Positions 34,490 to 44,911 of a DNA stretch of 64,000 nt are shown piece by piece (positions within the stretch are counted from its first letter, which is position 1; each line of letters begins with the position of its first letter). The notes beneath the pieces are model-generated. The model was not told where the DNA came from. It did no database searches and was given only the letters and a program-made list of their open reading frames with translations. The translations under genes and the position numbers were made by a program. Origin of the DNA: Acanthopleura granulata (taxonomy: Eukaryota; Mollusca; Polyplacophora; Chitonida; Chitonidae); contig JABBOT010000016.1 of the NCBI GenBank assembly GCA_016165875.1, positions 7,374,598-7,438,597 of the forward strand, read 5' to 3'.

Positions 34490-36629
34490 TCAACACTGTC
34501 ACTCTTTTGTGTGGGAGGTAATATAAGCATCAGCTCGAGACATGACGTATTACAGTCTCCAAAAAACAGGGCAACAAGAGGTGACGGACCTATTGGAGAA
34601 AGAAGTCGACCATATGTATGGAGAAACAGTTCGATCGTACGCTTTAAAAAAAAAAATATCTTTTTCATCTCATATGCGGCTGGTTTATTTGAAATTTGTC
34701 GATGGTTATAATTTGAAACACATTATAGGCGCATAGACTTCCTCGGTTGGACTTTGTTTCTTAGGCCATTCTCACTGGATCCGCACGCGGTCATGATTTT
34801 ACTCCCCTGCTTCGGAATTCATTATTTCATTTTTCTGCCAGGAACTGTGGCAGAAGATGAGATTATCACAAAATCTGCCCGAATAATAACGAAATAACGA
34901 AAACTGAAAACTGTTCCCAACTCCAGTTTCCCAGATTTGGGGAAACTGGTGCGGGCAGCGGAATAATTTTCATTTCTATATGTTTTCTGTTTACATTTAT
35001 TATTCGGCTGGATTTTGTGAATGCTTAGTCTCATCTTTTTAAGATTTCGACGGGAAACAAGGGGTCAGGTTTCACAGGCCTTACGGCAATCCTCTTCAAC
35101 TTTTCCGTTATGGATTTTACAACATTTTCAAGGGACATAAGTAGGCCCCTATGTAGAAAGAGGCCAATTTATTTGGGATGTAAATTTCGACCTGAACCTA
35201 TTAGTAAATCTTATCATATCCAGAGAATATAAGTTTAATTTAATATATATAGACTAAATGCTATTCTGCATATGTCATGTTAACAAAAAATGAGGCGTCA
35301 AAATGACGTAGTCCTACAGGTTCTAGGCCCTATATGGCTACAGGCCCATAACTCGAATTGTTAAGTTGTGATGTGCTCCCCTTATCGAATCGTTTCTTAT
35401 GTGAAGTAAACATTTATTTAATTTGATTGGTGTTTATAATGACATACCGGTAATCTACTCACGAATAGTTAACTCGTGTAGGGCCTAAGATAGCGGTTAT
35501 GCTTTACAGCATTGGGGTGAAATATCTAGGTTCCGAAATTTCCGCGACATCAGATTTAGATGAAGAAGGGGAACCAGTATTAAGAGAGAAAATAGACTGT
35601 CAAAACCCCCAACTTCAAAAGTTTAACATTGGCCACGAGATTAAATTTCGTGCCCCCGCTTAATATGAAATTATAGGCCTAACGAGTGCGAGTGCACGGT
35701 TAAGGTAAACACGACACTGGTGCCATAAAACAATTTTATCATATACCACGCTGAAGAAACACACGTGTTCTTAAGTGCTTCACTCCAATCACATTTTGAT
35801 CAAAATGACGACATCCTCAAATTACACGCACCATTGGAATGGTCAATAAAGTTGGGGCTCCGGCTTCATATCCCCGACTTTGTATCGGATAAAAAAGAAT
35901 AGATTTCCAATTAACTTTTTTTATTCTTACTCTTCCAGATTTCGTATTCGCCACGTTATTTTTACACCACCATAAAAAGTTAGGACCCCACATGTATATT
36001 TGATCGACATGAATAAATGAATTTTAAAATTCTTCAAAATTTCAGTATGGTACTCTAGTACTTCACATTATTTGTGAAAACCGTGGAGAAGCTAGCTCTA
36101 AATTGTAAAGTCATAGTTCTCAATATATTCATGCATCATTCAGATTGGTAGTTTTCTTGTCACCTGTTTGATACGGTGCATGAAGAAGGACACATGGTAT
36201 GATGTTCTCTTGGCCTGTGTCGACAGTATTATACCTTGTGCGTGTCGGCTTGCTTGAAATTCAGTGGAGACGAAAACTGGTATATAAATGCCTTTAACCG
36301 GGCCTCAACATTTTCTACTGTAGGGGTGCTGCCAGCTCCATTGTGAAGGTGAATTTTATCTTGCAGGAAATGAAAAGTATATCGTACATTCAGCACAACT
36401 AACAATGCCACCCAGCTTGTCTATATATGTATTCTTTCATTACACTGTGTAAGCATGAAATCACATTTGTACTGATCATTTTCCCCACTTATATACGTAT
36501 TTAAACGATGACAGTTAGTTATATTGACGTAAAACGCTTTGCGAGGTACAAAATAACGTTTTCACTGAGTAATTTCAACATTGCTCACTCCACAACCATA
36601 CTTGTAAAGCCATTCTTTCATAGCCAACA
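34490..36629. other. no gene seen; possible promoter side of the minus-strand gene
   Basis: Mixed-composition DNA. A SINE tail fragment lies at about 35405-35480 (TTTATTTAATTTGATTGG). The 140-codon frame at 34289-34711 overlaps the putative first exon on the other strand, starts with GTG and has no domain. Nothing else is supported. Confidence 0.45.
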
Positions 36630-36683
36630 CCCCCGTGGGGTTCCCGGGAGTGAAAAGAATAGGGCCCCAGTTCTCTAGGCAAG

Positions 36684-36786
36684 CTTTTCGTACTAGACGA
36701 CTAACCTAGGGCTCTCCCGTGTGGTTCCGGTGAATAGAATAGTTCCACAGCCTCCCCGGGCTTGTCGTACAAGGCGACTAAAAGGG
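36684..36786 (+). promoter_or_regulatory. 5' UTR hairpin motif pair of copy 1
   Basis: Two versions of CTTGTCGTACRAGGCGACTAA lie about 75 bases apart. The second (about 36759-36780) is near-perfect, and the first (36684 on) has drifted to TTCGTACTAGACGACTAA. GTCG and CGAC can pair to form a short hairpin. The same pair is present in copies 2 and B. A role in transcription or RNP binding is inference. Confidence 0.55.
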
Positions 36787-37300
36787 GCAACCTGTTTGCC
36801 GTGGGTTGCGACCCGTGATGGGGGAGGACGGGATCCTGGTGGCTGAGGGCGGGTTGATCTTGCGAGATCCTCACGCCCAACACTCCACTTCGGCCCTTAC
36901 TTCTCCAAAGACGGGCGGTCGGATGGCCCGATCCGATCAATCGGCTGGTCACGCCAGTCCAGACGTCCGGATATCAACCTTCATATATCTTCATTTGGTA
37001 TAGTCATTGCTTTCTGTCTTGGAAGTTTTTTAGTAAGATGTTCGGATATCTGGGCGGTGGCTTTAGGGTCAATCGAGTAGGCCGTTTCTAATTTATTAGA
37101 TTCGGCCTGCTCGAGTATGAGCGAAAAATCCATCTTATCGAGGATGGCGTGGAACTCTCGTCTCTCCTTCTGCTGGTTACTCGCAGGAGGGGTTTCGTCG
37201 TACATGTATCGCCACTCCGAGGCGGGTGAGAGACACGGCGCTATGAATCACCCAACCGTCTCGCTATGTCTACCTCTAATACCCTATTCCAAATGTTTCT

Positions 37301-38614
37301 ATGTCACAGCCTTCCCCAGTTGTGGGGAAAAAAAGGAAAAACGAGATACCACTGGATGTGGAATCGGGAAGTTCTCACTTCCCATCCTTTCTGGTGATAT
37401 CTAGTAAAAATGAGAATCAGGCAAAGATGAAAATCAATCCTTTCGTATTCATTAAAACTTTGCAGAGCTACGCAGGTACTTTGAAACAAGTGAAAAAGTT
37501 AAAGTCTGGCAAAATTCTTGTAGAATGTTTTCGAAAACAACAGTACATTAACTTACTCAGAATTCAAAATATTGGGGAGCAAGCTGTTTCTGTTTCCCCA
37601 CATAAAACCTTAAACTGCTCTCACGGCATCATTCGTGACAGAGACCTAGATCTATATGACATGACAGAGCAAGAAATAACAGAGCAACTGAAGAACCAGG
37701 GCGTACTCAACGTCAAACGTTTTACCATCAAGAGAGATGGGAACCTCATTAAAACAAATACGTATCGCGTAACGTTTAATAACCCGTCTCTCCCAACATC
37801 AATGTTCATTGGGCCGTACAGTGTGCGGGTAGAATTGTTCATACCTAACCCGACTAGGTGTTTCTCCTGCCAGAGGTTTGGCCATGGCAGGGGTCAATGC
37901 CGAAATCAACTGGTCTGTTTCAGATGTGCGGAAGCTGGTCACGAGGGCTTCGACTGCACAAACACCATAAAATGCTGGAATTGCAGCGGAGCCCACATGG
38001 CCTCTTCCAAGGATTGCCCTGTCTTCAAAAAAGAAAAGGAAATCATAACGCTTAAATGCAAAAATAACATATCGTATCAAGAAGCCAAACGTCTTGTCTC
38101 TGTCACCAATGGCCTTACTAAATCTACATATGCCAATGTTGTCAAGAAACCCTACGTTTTGGTAGGAGTTCAAACATCATTCACTTGGCCCATCGGTATA
38201 GAGAAGCCACAGAAACTGGTCGTAAATCCCTTGGAAAACACGGCCAGTTCTTCATCACAAACCGATATCAATCTTACTGAAAAAGCCGCTACTTCACCTG
38301 ATTCTCCATCTCACAACAAACCTTGTGCAAATAAATCCAAATCCTCTAAACCCGTTGAATCTTCACTAAATGCAGCGGGTGATAAACATCACAAGAAAGG
38401 TAAACCTAGTGGCCCCACAGAGCGTCCCTCCAAGGCTACTAGGGACCCTATCCGAACATTCAATAAGTTTGGGTCGTTGCAGGACGTCGGTCCTTCAACG
38501 TTCGATGCGGACATGATGGATACATCATCTGCATCGGGGAGATCTACTAGTAGGTCTCCCAAAAAGGGTCGTGCACGGTCCAGACATAAATCCCCCATAC
38601 GCCTCCCTCCATAA
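37301..38614 (+). CDS. LINE ORF1 (gag-like, three CCHC zinc knuckles)
   Basis: Intact 437-residue frame. Residues about 45-170 look like the RRM/gag-like domain of LINE ORF1 proteins. Three CCHC knuckles follow at about 187-238: CFSCQRFGHGRGQC, CFRCAEAGHEGFDC and CWNCSGAHMASSKDC. The C-terminal part is Ser/Lys-rich and low complexity, ending in a basic SRSPKKGRARSRHKSP tail. ORF1 proteins bind element RNA and package it with ORF2p. The ATG at 37301 gives the longest frame, but another ATG at 37266 in a different frame, and the longer N-terminus in copy B, hint at an old frameshift near the start. Its TAA overlaps the ORF2 ATG (TAATG). This is the only unbroken ORF1 in the window. Confidence 0.9.
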   Translation: MSQPSPVVGKKRKNEIPLDVESGSSHFPSFLVISSKNENQAKMKINPFVFIKTLQSYAGTLKQVKKLKSGKILVECFRKQQYINLLRIQNIGEQAVSVSPHKTLNCSHGIIRDRDLDLYDMTEQEITEQLKNQGVLNVKRFTIKRDGNLIKTNTYRVTFNNPSLPTSMFIGPYSVRVELFIPNPTRCFSCQRFGHGRGQCRNQLVCFRCAEAGHEGFDCTNTIKCWNCSGAHMASSKDCPVFKKEKEIITLKCKNNISYQEAKRLVSVTNGLTKSTYANVVKKPYVLVGVQTSFTWPIGIEKPQKLVVNPLENTASSSSQTDINLTEKAATSPDSPSHNKPCANKSKSSKPVESSLNAAGDKHHKKGKPSGPTERPSKATRDPIRTFNKFGSLQDVGPSTFDADMMDTSSASGRSTSRSPKKGRARSRHKSPIRLPP

Positions 38615-41600
38615 TGACTTCCTTAGACAAAATTATACAGTGGAATTGTCGAGGTCTTAAAATAAATTTCATTGAAATAACACAGTTAGTTCAATCTTTA
38701 AATCCAATTGCCCTCTGTCTTCAGGAAACTCACCTGAAGACATCTGACAAAGGTAAAATATCACTAAAAAATTATACACTATATAGCACCTACTCTAATG
38801 AGGAAGAGCGAGCTTGTGGTGGCTCCTCTATTTTAGTGAATAATAATTCACAGCCCTGTTGCTCTCGATACAGAGCTTCAGGCTGTAGCCGTCCGTGTTT
38901 CCTTGTCGGAAACAATCACTTTGTCTTCAGTTTATGTTCCTCCTCATTCTTCTTTGTCATTTTGCCAGTTGCATAATTTAAAAGACCAACTGCCAAATCC
39001 TTTCATAATTATGGGAGATTTTAATGCGCATAACCCCCTATGGGGTAGTAATAATGTGAACGATAAGGGCAAAATAGTAGAAGATTTCTTATGTAAAGAT
39101 GAACTATGTTATTTCAATAATGGTTCTAATACCTACTTACATCCAGGTAATGGTTCATATTCTGCTATCGATCTCACTATCACCGATCCATCACTTCTCC
39201 CGGATTTTTCTTGGAAGGTGCATGACGATCTTTGATGTAGTGATCATTTTCCTCTTGTCCTAGAGCATCTCACTTCTAATTCTTTAGAACGTGTAGCTAG
39301 GTGGAAGTTCGATAAAGCAGATTGAATGGCATTTGAGATGTTCTGTGAAGCTGACATCACTGCAGAAAATCTTAATGCTGCAGATGATCCTTTGCTTACA
39401 TTTAATGAACTCATATTAAGAGCAGCCGATAGAACCACCCCTAAGACCTCGAGAAATCCCAAATCCAAAAGTAAACCCTGGTATGATAATGACTGTCATA
39501 AGGCTATAAAAGACCGCAAAAAGGCCGAGCGCAGATTTAATCATTATCCTGATGATAATAATTTAAACCAGGTTCGCATACTTGGAGCCAAGGCTCGTCG
39601 ATTAATTAAGTCCAAGAGACGATCTTGTTGGCGGAACTTTGTTTCAGGCATTACGTCCAAAACACCCATGCGTAAGGTCTGGAACATGGTTCAGAAACTT
39701 AAGGGCAAGAACAGTAAAGCCAGAGTTCAGCACTTAAAGGATGGTGATACCTTATTAACTTCACCGCATGATATAGTCAATAAAACAGGTGAAACAATAT
39801 CCCACAAATCTTCATCTGGAAATTATTCTCCTGAATTCCAGCATATTAAAAGCCAGAAGGAGAATATTAAATTGCCCTTCTCTTCTAAGAATTTAGAAGA
39901 CTGTAATCGTCCATTTTCAATTGAAGAGTTTAAAACTTCTCTAAAAAAGGCACATGATACTGCGTGCGGCCCGGATAATATATATTACAAGCTTCTGAAC
40001 CACTTACCATCTGAGCCATTGGAGACACTCTTGGACTTACTTAATGATATTTGGAAGACTGGAAAATTTCCCCCATCATGGAGAGAGGCGTATGTTATCC
40101 CGGTCCCTAAACCGGGTAAGGATCATAGTGATCCGAGAAATTACCGTCCCATAGCTCTTACCAGTTGCATCTGTAAGACTATGGAACGGATGATAAATGA
40201 TAGACTTGTTTGGTTTCTTGAAGCCAACATGCTTTTATCAAGCATTCAGTGTGGTTTTCGTCAAGGTCGATCCACTATGGATCACCTTGTTCGATTTGAA
40301 ACCGTCATTCGTGACGGTTTTATTAATAATGAACATGTGGTATCGATATTTTTCGACTTGGAAAAGGCCTATGACACCACATGGAAATATGGTATTTTAA
40401 AAGACCTTGCTGTTATGGGTTTAAAAAATCGCTTACATTTGTTTATATCTCAGTTTTTATCTGATCGTGAGTTTAAGGTACGGGTGGGGTCCACTCTTTC
40501 GGACTCTTATGAGCAAGAGATGGGTGTGCCCCAGGGCAGTATTCTTTCACCAACACTGTTCAACATAAAAATTAACAGGTTGTCTTTAACATTAACATCT
40601 GGCACTGAGGGCTCTTTATATGTAGATGATTTCCTGATATACTGAAAATATGAATAACATCGAGCGGCAACTGCAGCTTTGTCTCAATAAGATCGAAAAA
40701 TGGACAGTTTCCAATGGTTGCAGATTTTCTACGTCTAAAACCGTGGGTATGCATTTCTATAATAAACGCAAACTTCATTTAAACCCTGGACTTAAATTTT
40801 GTCGTGAACCTGTGAATATTGTCGGGGAAAATAGATTTTAGGGCTTATATTCAATAGTAAATTATCTTTCATACCTCACATAAAAACGCTTGAAGGTAAA
40901 TGTACAAAGGTTCCTGATATAATTACGATCGTGTCTAGAACCGATTGGGATGCTGACCGAGCAGTTTTACTTAATTTGTCTCGTTCTCTGGTGAGGTCTA
41001 AATTGAACTATAGGTCCAGCATTTATGGTTCCGCTAGGAAATCATATTTCAAAATGTTGGACCCGGCCCATCACCGAGGTCTGAGGCTCAGCCTCGGTGC
41101 GTTTTGAACCCCAGCAATAGAGAGTGTATACGTAGAGGTAAATGAGCCTTTATATCACAGGCGTATAAAACTCAGCCTTCAATACGTTGCTAAGCTCAAA
41201 GCTCACCCAACAAACCCTCCCTACGACTGTGTTTTTAATCCATCATACGCAGATAAATATAATAAATGTCCCAACAAAATATTTTCCTTTGGTCTTCGTG
41301 TTCGGGACCATATTGTGGAAGCTAACATTAAGCTGGAGGACATAGCCCCGGTTTCTTTTCCGGAGTCTCCTCCCTGGCTTCTTCCACAAGTTAAATTTAT
41401 ATTTGCTCTGCTCTACGTCAACATAATAAGTCGAATACAAACCCTCTTATAATTCAGCAAAGTTTCGCTGAAGTAAAAGCTAATTATCCGAATTATAAAT
41501 TTATATATACTGACGGGTCAAAGGATGGGAACAGGGTGGCGGCTGCGGCTATCTTGGAACAGCGAGTCACCTCTCTTAGCCTTCCATCCTCGTCTTCAAT

Positions 41601-42295
41601 ATTTTCTGCCGAGGCCAGAGTTATACTTCTGGCTTTATCATGTTTCATCCGGTTCTGCCCAGAGAGCAATGATATCCAGTGGCTCGTTGTCCTCCCTTTT
41701 GGCAATAGAGCAAAATAAATTTCAAAACGCGTTAATACTAGAAATATTAGCCATCCATAGAAAGTTAATGAAAGGAGCTAAAGGTATTGTATTCTGTTGG
41801 ATACCACGTCATACTGGTATCCACGGAAACACAGTCGCAGACAAGGAAGCGAAACGTGCTTTTAGTAAACCCATATCTAAAATTAAAATTCCTTATACTG
41901 ATTTTAAATCTAATATTCTTATATACAGTTGTCGCCATTGGCAGGATGAATGGGACCTGCAGGTCGATAACAAACTGCATGCCATTCACCCTGTCATAGG
42001 CTACGACTCTTATACTTTTGGTATGTCTTGTAGAGACCAAGTGGTTTTAACAAGATGCCGTGTTGGGCATTCTCGTCTAACACACAATTTTATCCTGGAT
42101 GGGAGCCGTGCTCCCGAGTGTGTTGCATGTGATGCACAATACGGCGTCAAGCATATCCTGGTTGACTGTGTGGACTTTGCTCATATTCGGCAGAGATTCT
42201 ACACAGTCAACTGTATATTTGACTTATTTGACAGCATCGCTGGCGATGCTCTGATTAAGTTTTTGAAGGCTGTTGGCCTGTATAATAGAATATAG
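38614..42295 (+). pseudogene. LINE ORF2 remnants: EN-RT-RNase H-CCHC, broken
   Basis: Readable blocks in order: EEP endonuclease start (IIQWNCRGL, LCLQETHL; 38614-38860), then a frameshift near 38850. Next come endonuclease motifs GDFNAHNPLWGS and YSAIDLTI (to 39235), TGA replacing a Cys codon at 39233-39235, and another TGA near 39324. The linker and RT follow (39326-40645), with NYRPIALTSC, GFRQGRSTMDHL, FFDLEKAYDT, MGVPQGSILSP and YVDDFLIY, ending in TGA. RNase H is out of frame (YTDGSKDG near 41510, SAEAR near 41605), then WIPRHTGIHGN and the final ECVACDAQYGVKHILVDC finger. The catalytic YVDD is retained, but no continuous protein can be made. Confidence 0.9.
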
Positions 42296-42912
42296 TTTAT
42301 GTATGTGTATATATTTCTTATTGTATAAAATAACAATTTCCACTTTTAACTAACATTTACTTTAACTGGTTTTAAAAAGAAAGGTTCGTCTGTTTTTTCC
42401 TCTAACTTTTGAATGTTTATTTATAATGTCGAATACTATTTCAGGCTTCCTGATTTGTGCATGTTCTCGCCACGATATGGCTTAGATATTGCCAATATGG
42501 CGTTAAGCCAAAGTCATTCATTGAAAGCCCCCAAAGACTTGGTTCCTTCCTTTTGCAAGCCAAGGCCTTCACTGTCCTCACCTATGTCTTCCATTGTTTC
42601 AACTAGAATCAGTTTAAAACCCCCTTTATATGAATTGTGACCTTTTCCAAAGCATCGTAGGCATGTGTAAACTTTATCATATAGCGTTTTGAGTAATTTT
42701 AACCGTTGACGTCTAATAAATTGCAGTTAACATCAGTGCATTTATGCTGCCTATTAGGATATCTTTTCCCGCGCAATGGCGATTCGTTCCAAGGCTGACT
42801 TGACTATTGTTCCCTTCAACGGCACGAGTAATTTGTCACCACTTTGCCCACAAGACGTCACGTTAAAAGCAGGAATGAACAATAGACTGCACAGCTTGGA
42901 CCCGAGTTACCT

Positions 42913-42925
42913 TTGACAGGAAAGG
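42913..42925 (+). repeat. left target-site duplication of LINE copy 2
   Basis: TTGACAGGAAAGG directly precedes the CCCCCGTGGGG start of copy 2 and recurs after its (ATTC)n tail at 48428-48440. Confidence 0.85.
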
Positions 42926-42980
42926 CCCCCGTGGGGTTCCCGGGAGTAAAAAGAATAGGGCCCCAGTTCTCTAGGCAAGC

Positions 42981-43077
42981 TTGTCGTACGAGGCGACTAA
43001 CCTAGGGCTCTCCCGTGTGGTTCCGGTGAATAGAATAGTTCTACAGCTTCCCCGGGCTTGTCGTACAATGCGACTAA
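42981..43077 (+). promoter_or_regulatory. 5' UTR hairpin motif pair of copy 2
   Basis: TTGTCGTACGAGGCGACTAA (42981-43000) and CTTGTCGTACAATGCGACTAA (43057-43077) repeat one motif. The first can fold through GTCG/CGAC. It sits in the most conserved part of the 5' UTR. Confidence 0.6.
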
Positions 43078-43609
43078 AAGGGGCAACCTATTTGCCGTGG
43101 GTTGCGACCCGTAATGGGGGAGGACGGGATCCTGGTGGCTGAGGGCGGGTTGATCTTGCGAGATCCTCACGCCCAACACTCCACTTCGGCCCTTACTTCT
43201 CCGAAGACGGGCGGTCGGATGGTACGCTCCGATCAATCGGCTGATCACGCCTGCCTCTGCGTGGTTCCAAAACTTCCCTATATAAACATTCTTTAGAGAA
43301 CAACTGATTTTTTTCTCAAATTTCGTTCGTGGAATTGCGCTTGAGGCGGTGGCTGTACGGTCACTCAAGTATTTCGTGTCTAATGTGCAAACCTCCTTCA
43401 TAGGGTGGGTGATGGAGGAGCTCGGGTGGGGAATGGGGTGTGCATATTAAGGCCATCTATTTGAGTATACCCCATGTGGAATCCTTGGTGTCTTTCCTGC
43501 TGGGTATTCCCAGGTTTAGGCATCGCCCTTGTTGGCACTCCGTGGTGGGTGGGGAACACGTGGGGTGAATCCCTAATTATTTATTAAAAATCCCCTAAAT
43601 CTTTCAAAA

Positions 43610-44911
43610 AATGCCTCCAATATTCGACCGTCTCAGCCAATCTCAGGTATTGATAAAAAGAGAAAGCTGGAGGCTTTATCAGATCCTCTAGACATTGGAC
43701 AGGAAAGTTGGTCTGCTTTTATTGTTCTCTCAACAAAGAGTGAACAAAAGCTGGCCTCTAAAATACATCCTTTTGTTTTGAAGAGGGCTTTGGAGGGTGC
43801 AGCAGGCACTTTAAAAAACGTTAAAAAGCTGCGATCCGGAGATATTCTTATCGAATGTTTCGGGAAACAACAATCTAAAAATTTACTATCATTGAATAAA
43901 ATTTTCTATATATCTGTTTTTACATCCCCTCACAATACCTTGAACAGTTCCCAGGGAATAATACGTGACAGGGATGGGGATATCTTCGACCTGTCTGAAG
44001 AAGAAATCTGTGCAGAATTAAAACCACAGGGTGTTGTCAGAGTCAAGCGTTTCACAACAAAAAAAGCTGGCAACATCCTCAAATTAAACGCATACCTGAT
44101 ACCCTTTAATACCACCTCTCTACCATCATATATCTACATTGGCCCGTATGGGGTTAATGTGGATTTATACATACCTAACCCGACACGATGTTGAATTGAA
44201 CAAATTTGGTCATGGCAAAGGCCCATGTAAAAATAAACTGGTTTGTTTCAGATGCGGCAGTGAAGGTCATGATGGTTTTGACTGCAGCAGCACAGTTAAG
44301 TGCTGCAATTGCGGCCGAGATCACATGGCCTCCTCTAAGGACTGTCCTCTTTTCATTAAAGAAAAACAAATAATCACTTTAAAAACTAAAAACAACATTT
44401 CCTATCAGGAAGCCCGCAAATTGGCCTCACTTTCGAGTACGCCACCGCAGACTTCGTTTGCCAATGTAGTGAAGCGAGCTGCAACATCTGTTGCGACTCA
44501 ATCTTCCTTGACTTGGCCCATTGGAGACGACAAACCTAGTTCGATCACTGTGGAACCCTTAGCTCAACCTGTCCGGAACTCGTCTTCAACCCAGACCATC
44601 TCAGTACAAGAAATAAAACCAGTGAAGAATGCAGAAAAAATGTTATACCTGAACCTCAGCCCTCTAAAAATAATAATGACAAAAACAAATCCAAAAACAA
44701 ACTTCAAAGTTATATTAAAACCAGTAAACTCGAGATCCTGTCCAAACATTTAACAGGTTTGGATCGTTGGAGGACGTTGTCCCTTCAACATCAGATGCGG
44801 ATGTGATGGATACATCACCCGCACCAGGGAGATCTTCCAGCCGATCTCCAAGGAAGGGTCGTCCTCGGTCGAAACATAAAGACAAATCTCATATACGCCT
44901 CCCTCCGTAAT
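43610..44911 (+). pseudogene. LINE ORF1, copy 2, broken
   Basis: The N-terminal domain is readable from about 43660 (KKRKLE-like start, KIHPFVLKRALEGAAGTLK). An in-frame TGA at 44192-44194 falls where the first knuckle should begin; part of that knuckle is gone, leaving only FGHGKGPC. The second and third knuckles survive (CFRCGSEGHDGFDC, CCNCGRDHMASSKDC). A frameshift near 44640-44750 follows, then the basic tail. It ends at CCGTAATG, the ORF1/ORF2 overlap. Confidence 0.85.

Larger units (their letters stand above)
36630..42523 (+). mobile_element. long non-LTR retrotransposon (copy 1), degenerate
   Basis: Near full-length LINE: 5' UTR from CCCCCGTGGGGTTCCCGGG, ORF1 at 37301-38614, ORF2 remnants 38614-42295, and a 3' UTR ending TTCTCGCCACGATATGGCTT ... 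TCATTCATTG. ORF2 had endonuclease, RT, RNase H and a C-terminal CCHC, an architecture of the I superfamily (I, Nimb, Tad1-like, and RNase H-bearing relatives of R1/LOA). The exact clade needs a tree. The copy is dead: ORF2 carries several stops and frameshifts. I could not identify a target-site duplication. Confidence 0.9.

Noticed and set aside
34289..34711. 140-codon plus-strand ORF
   Set aside because: It starts with GTG, has no domain, includes a poly-Lys run from an A-tract, and lies opposite a strong minus-strand splice donor.
37304..38173. Minus-strand ORFs inside LINE ORF1
   Set aside because: Antisense shadows of a coding region with clear CCHC knuckles on the plus strand.
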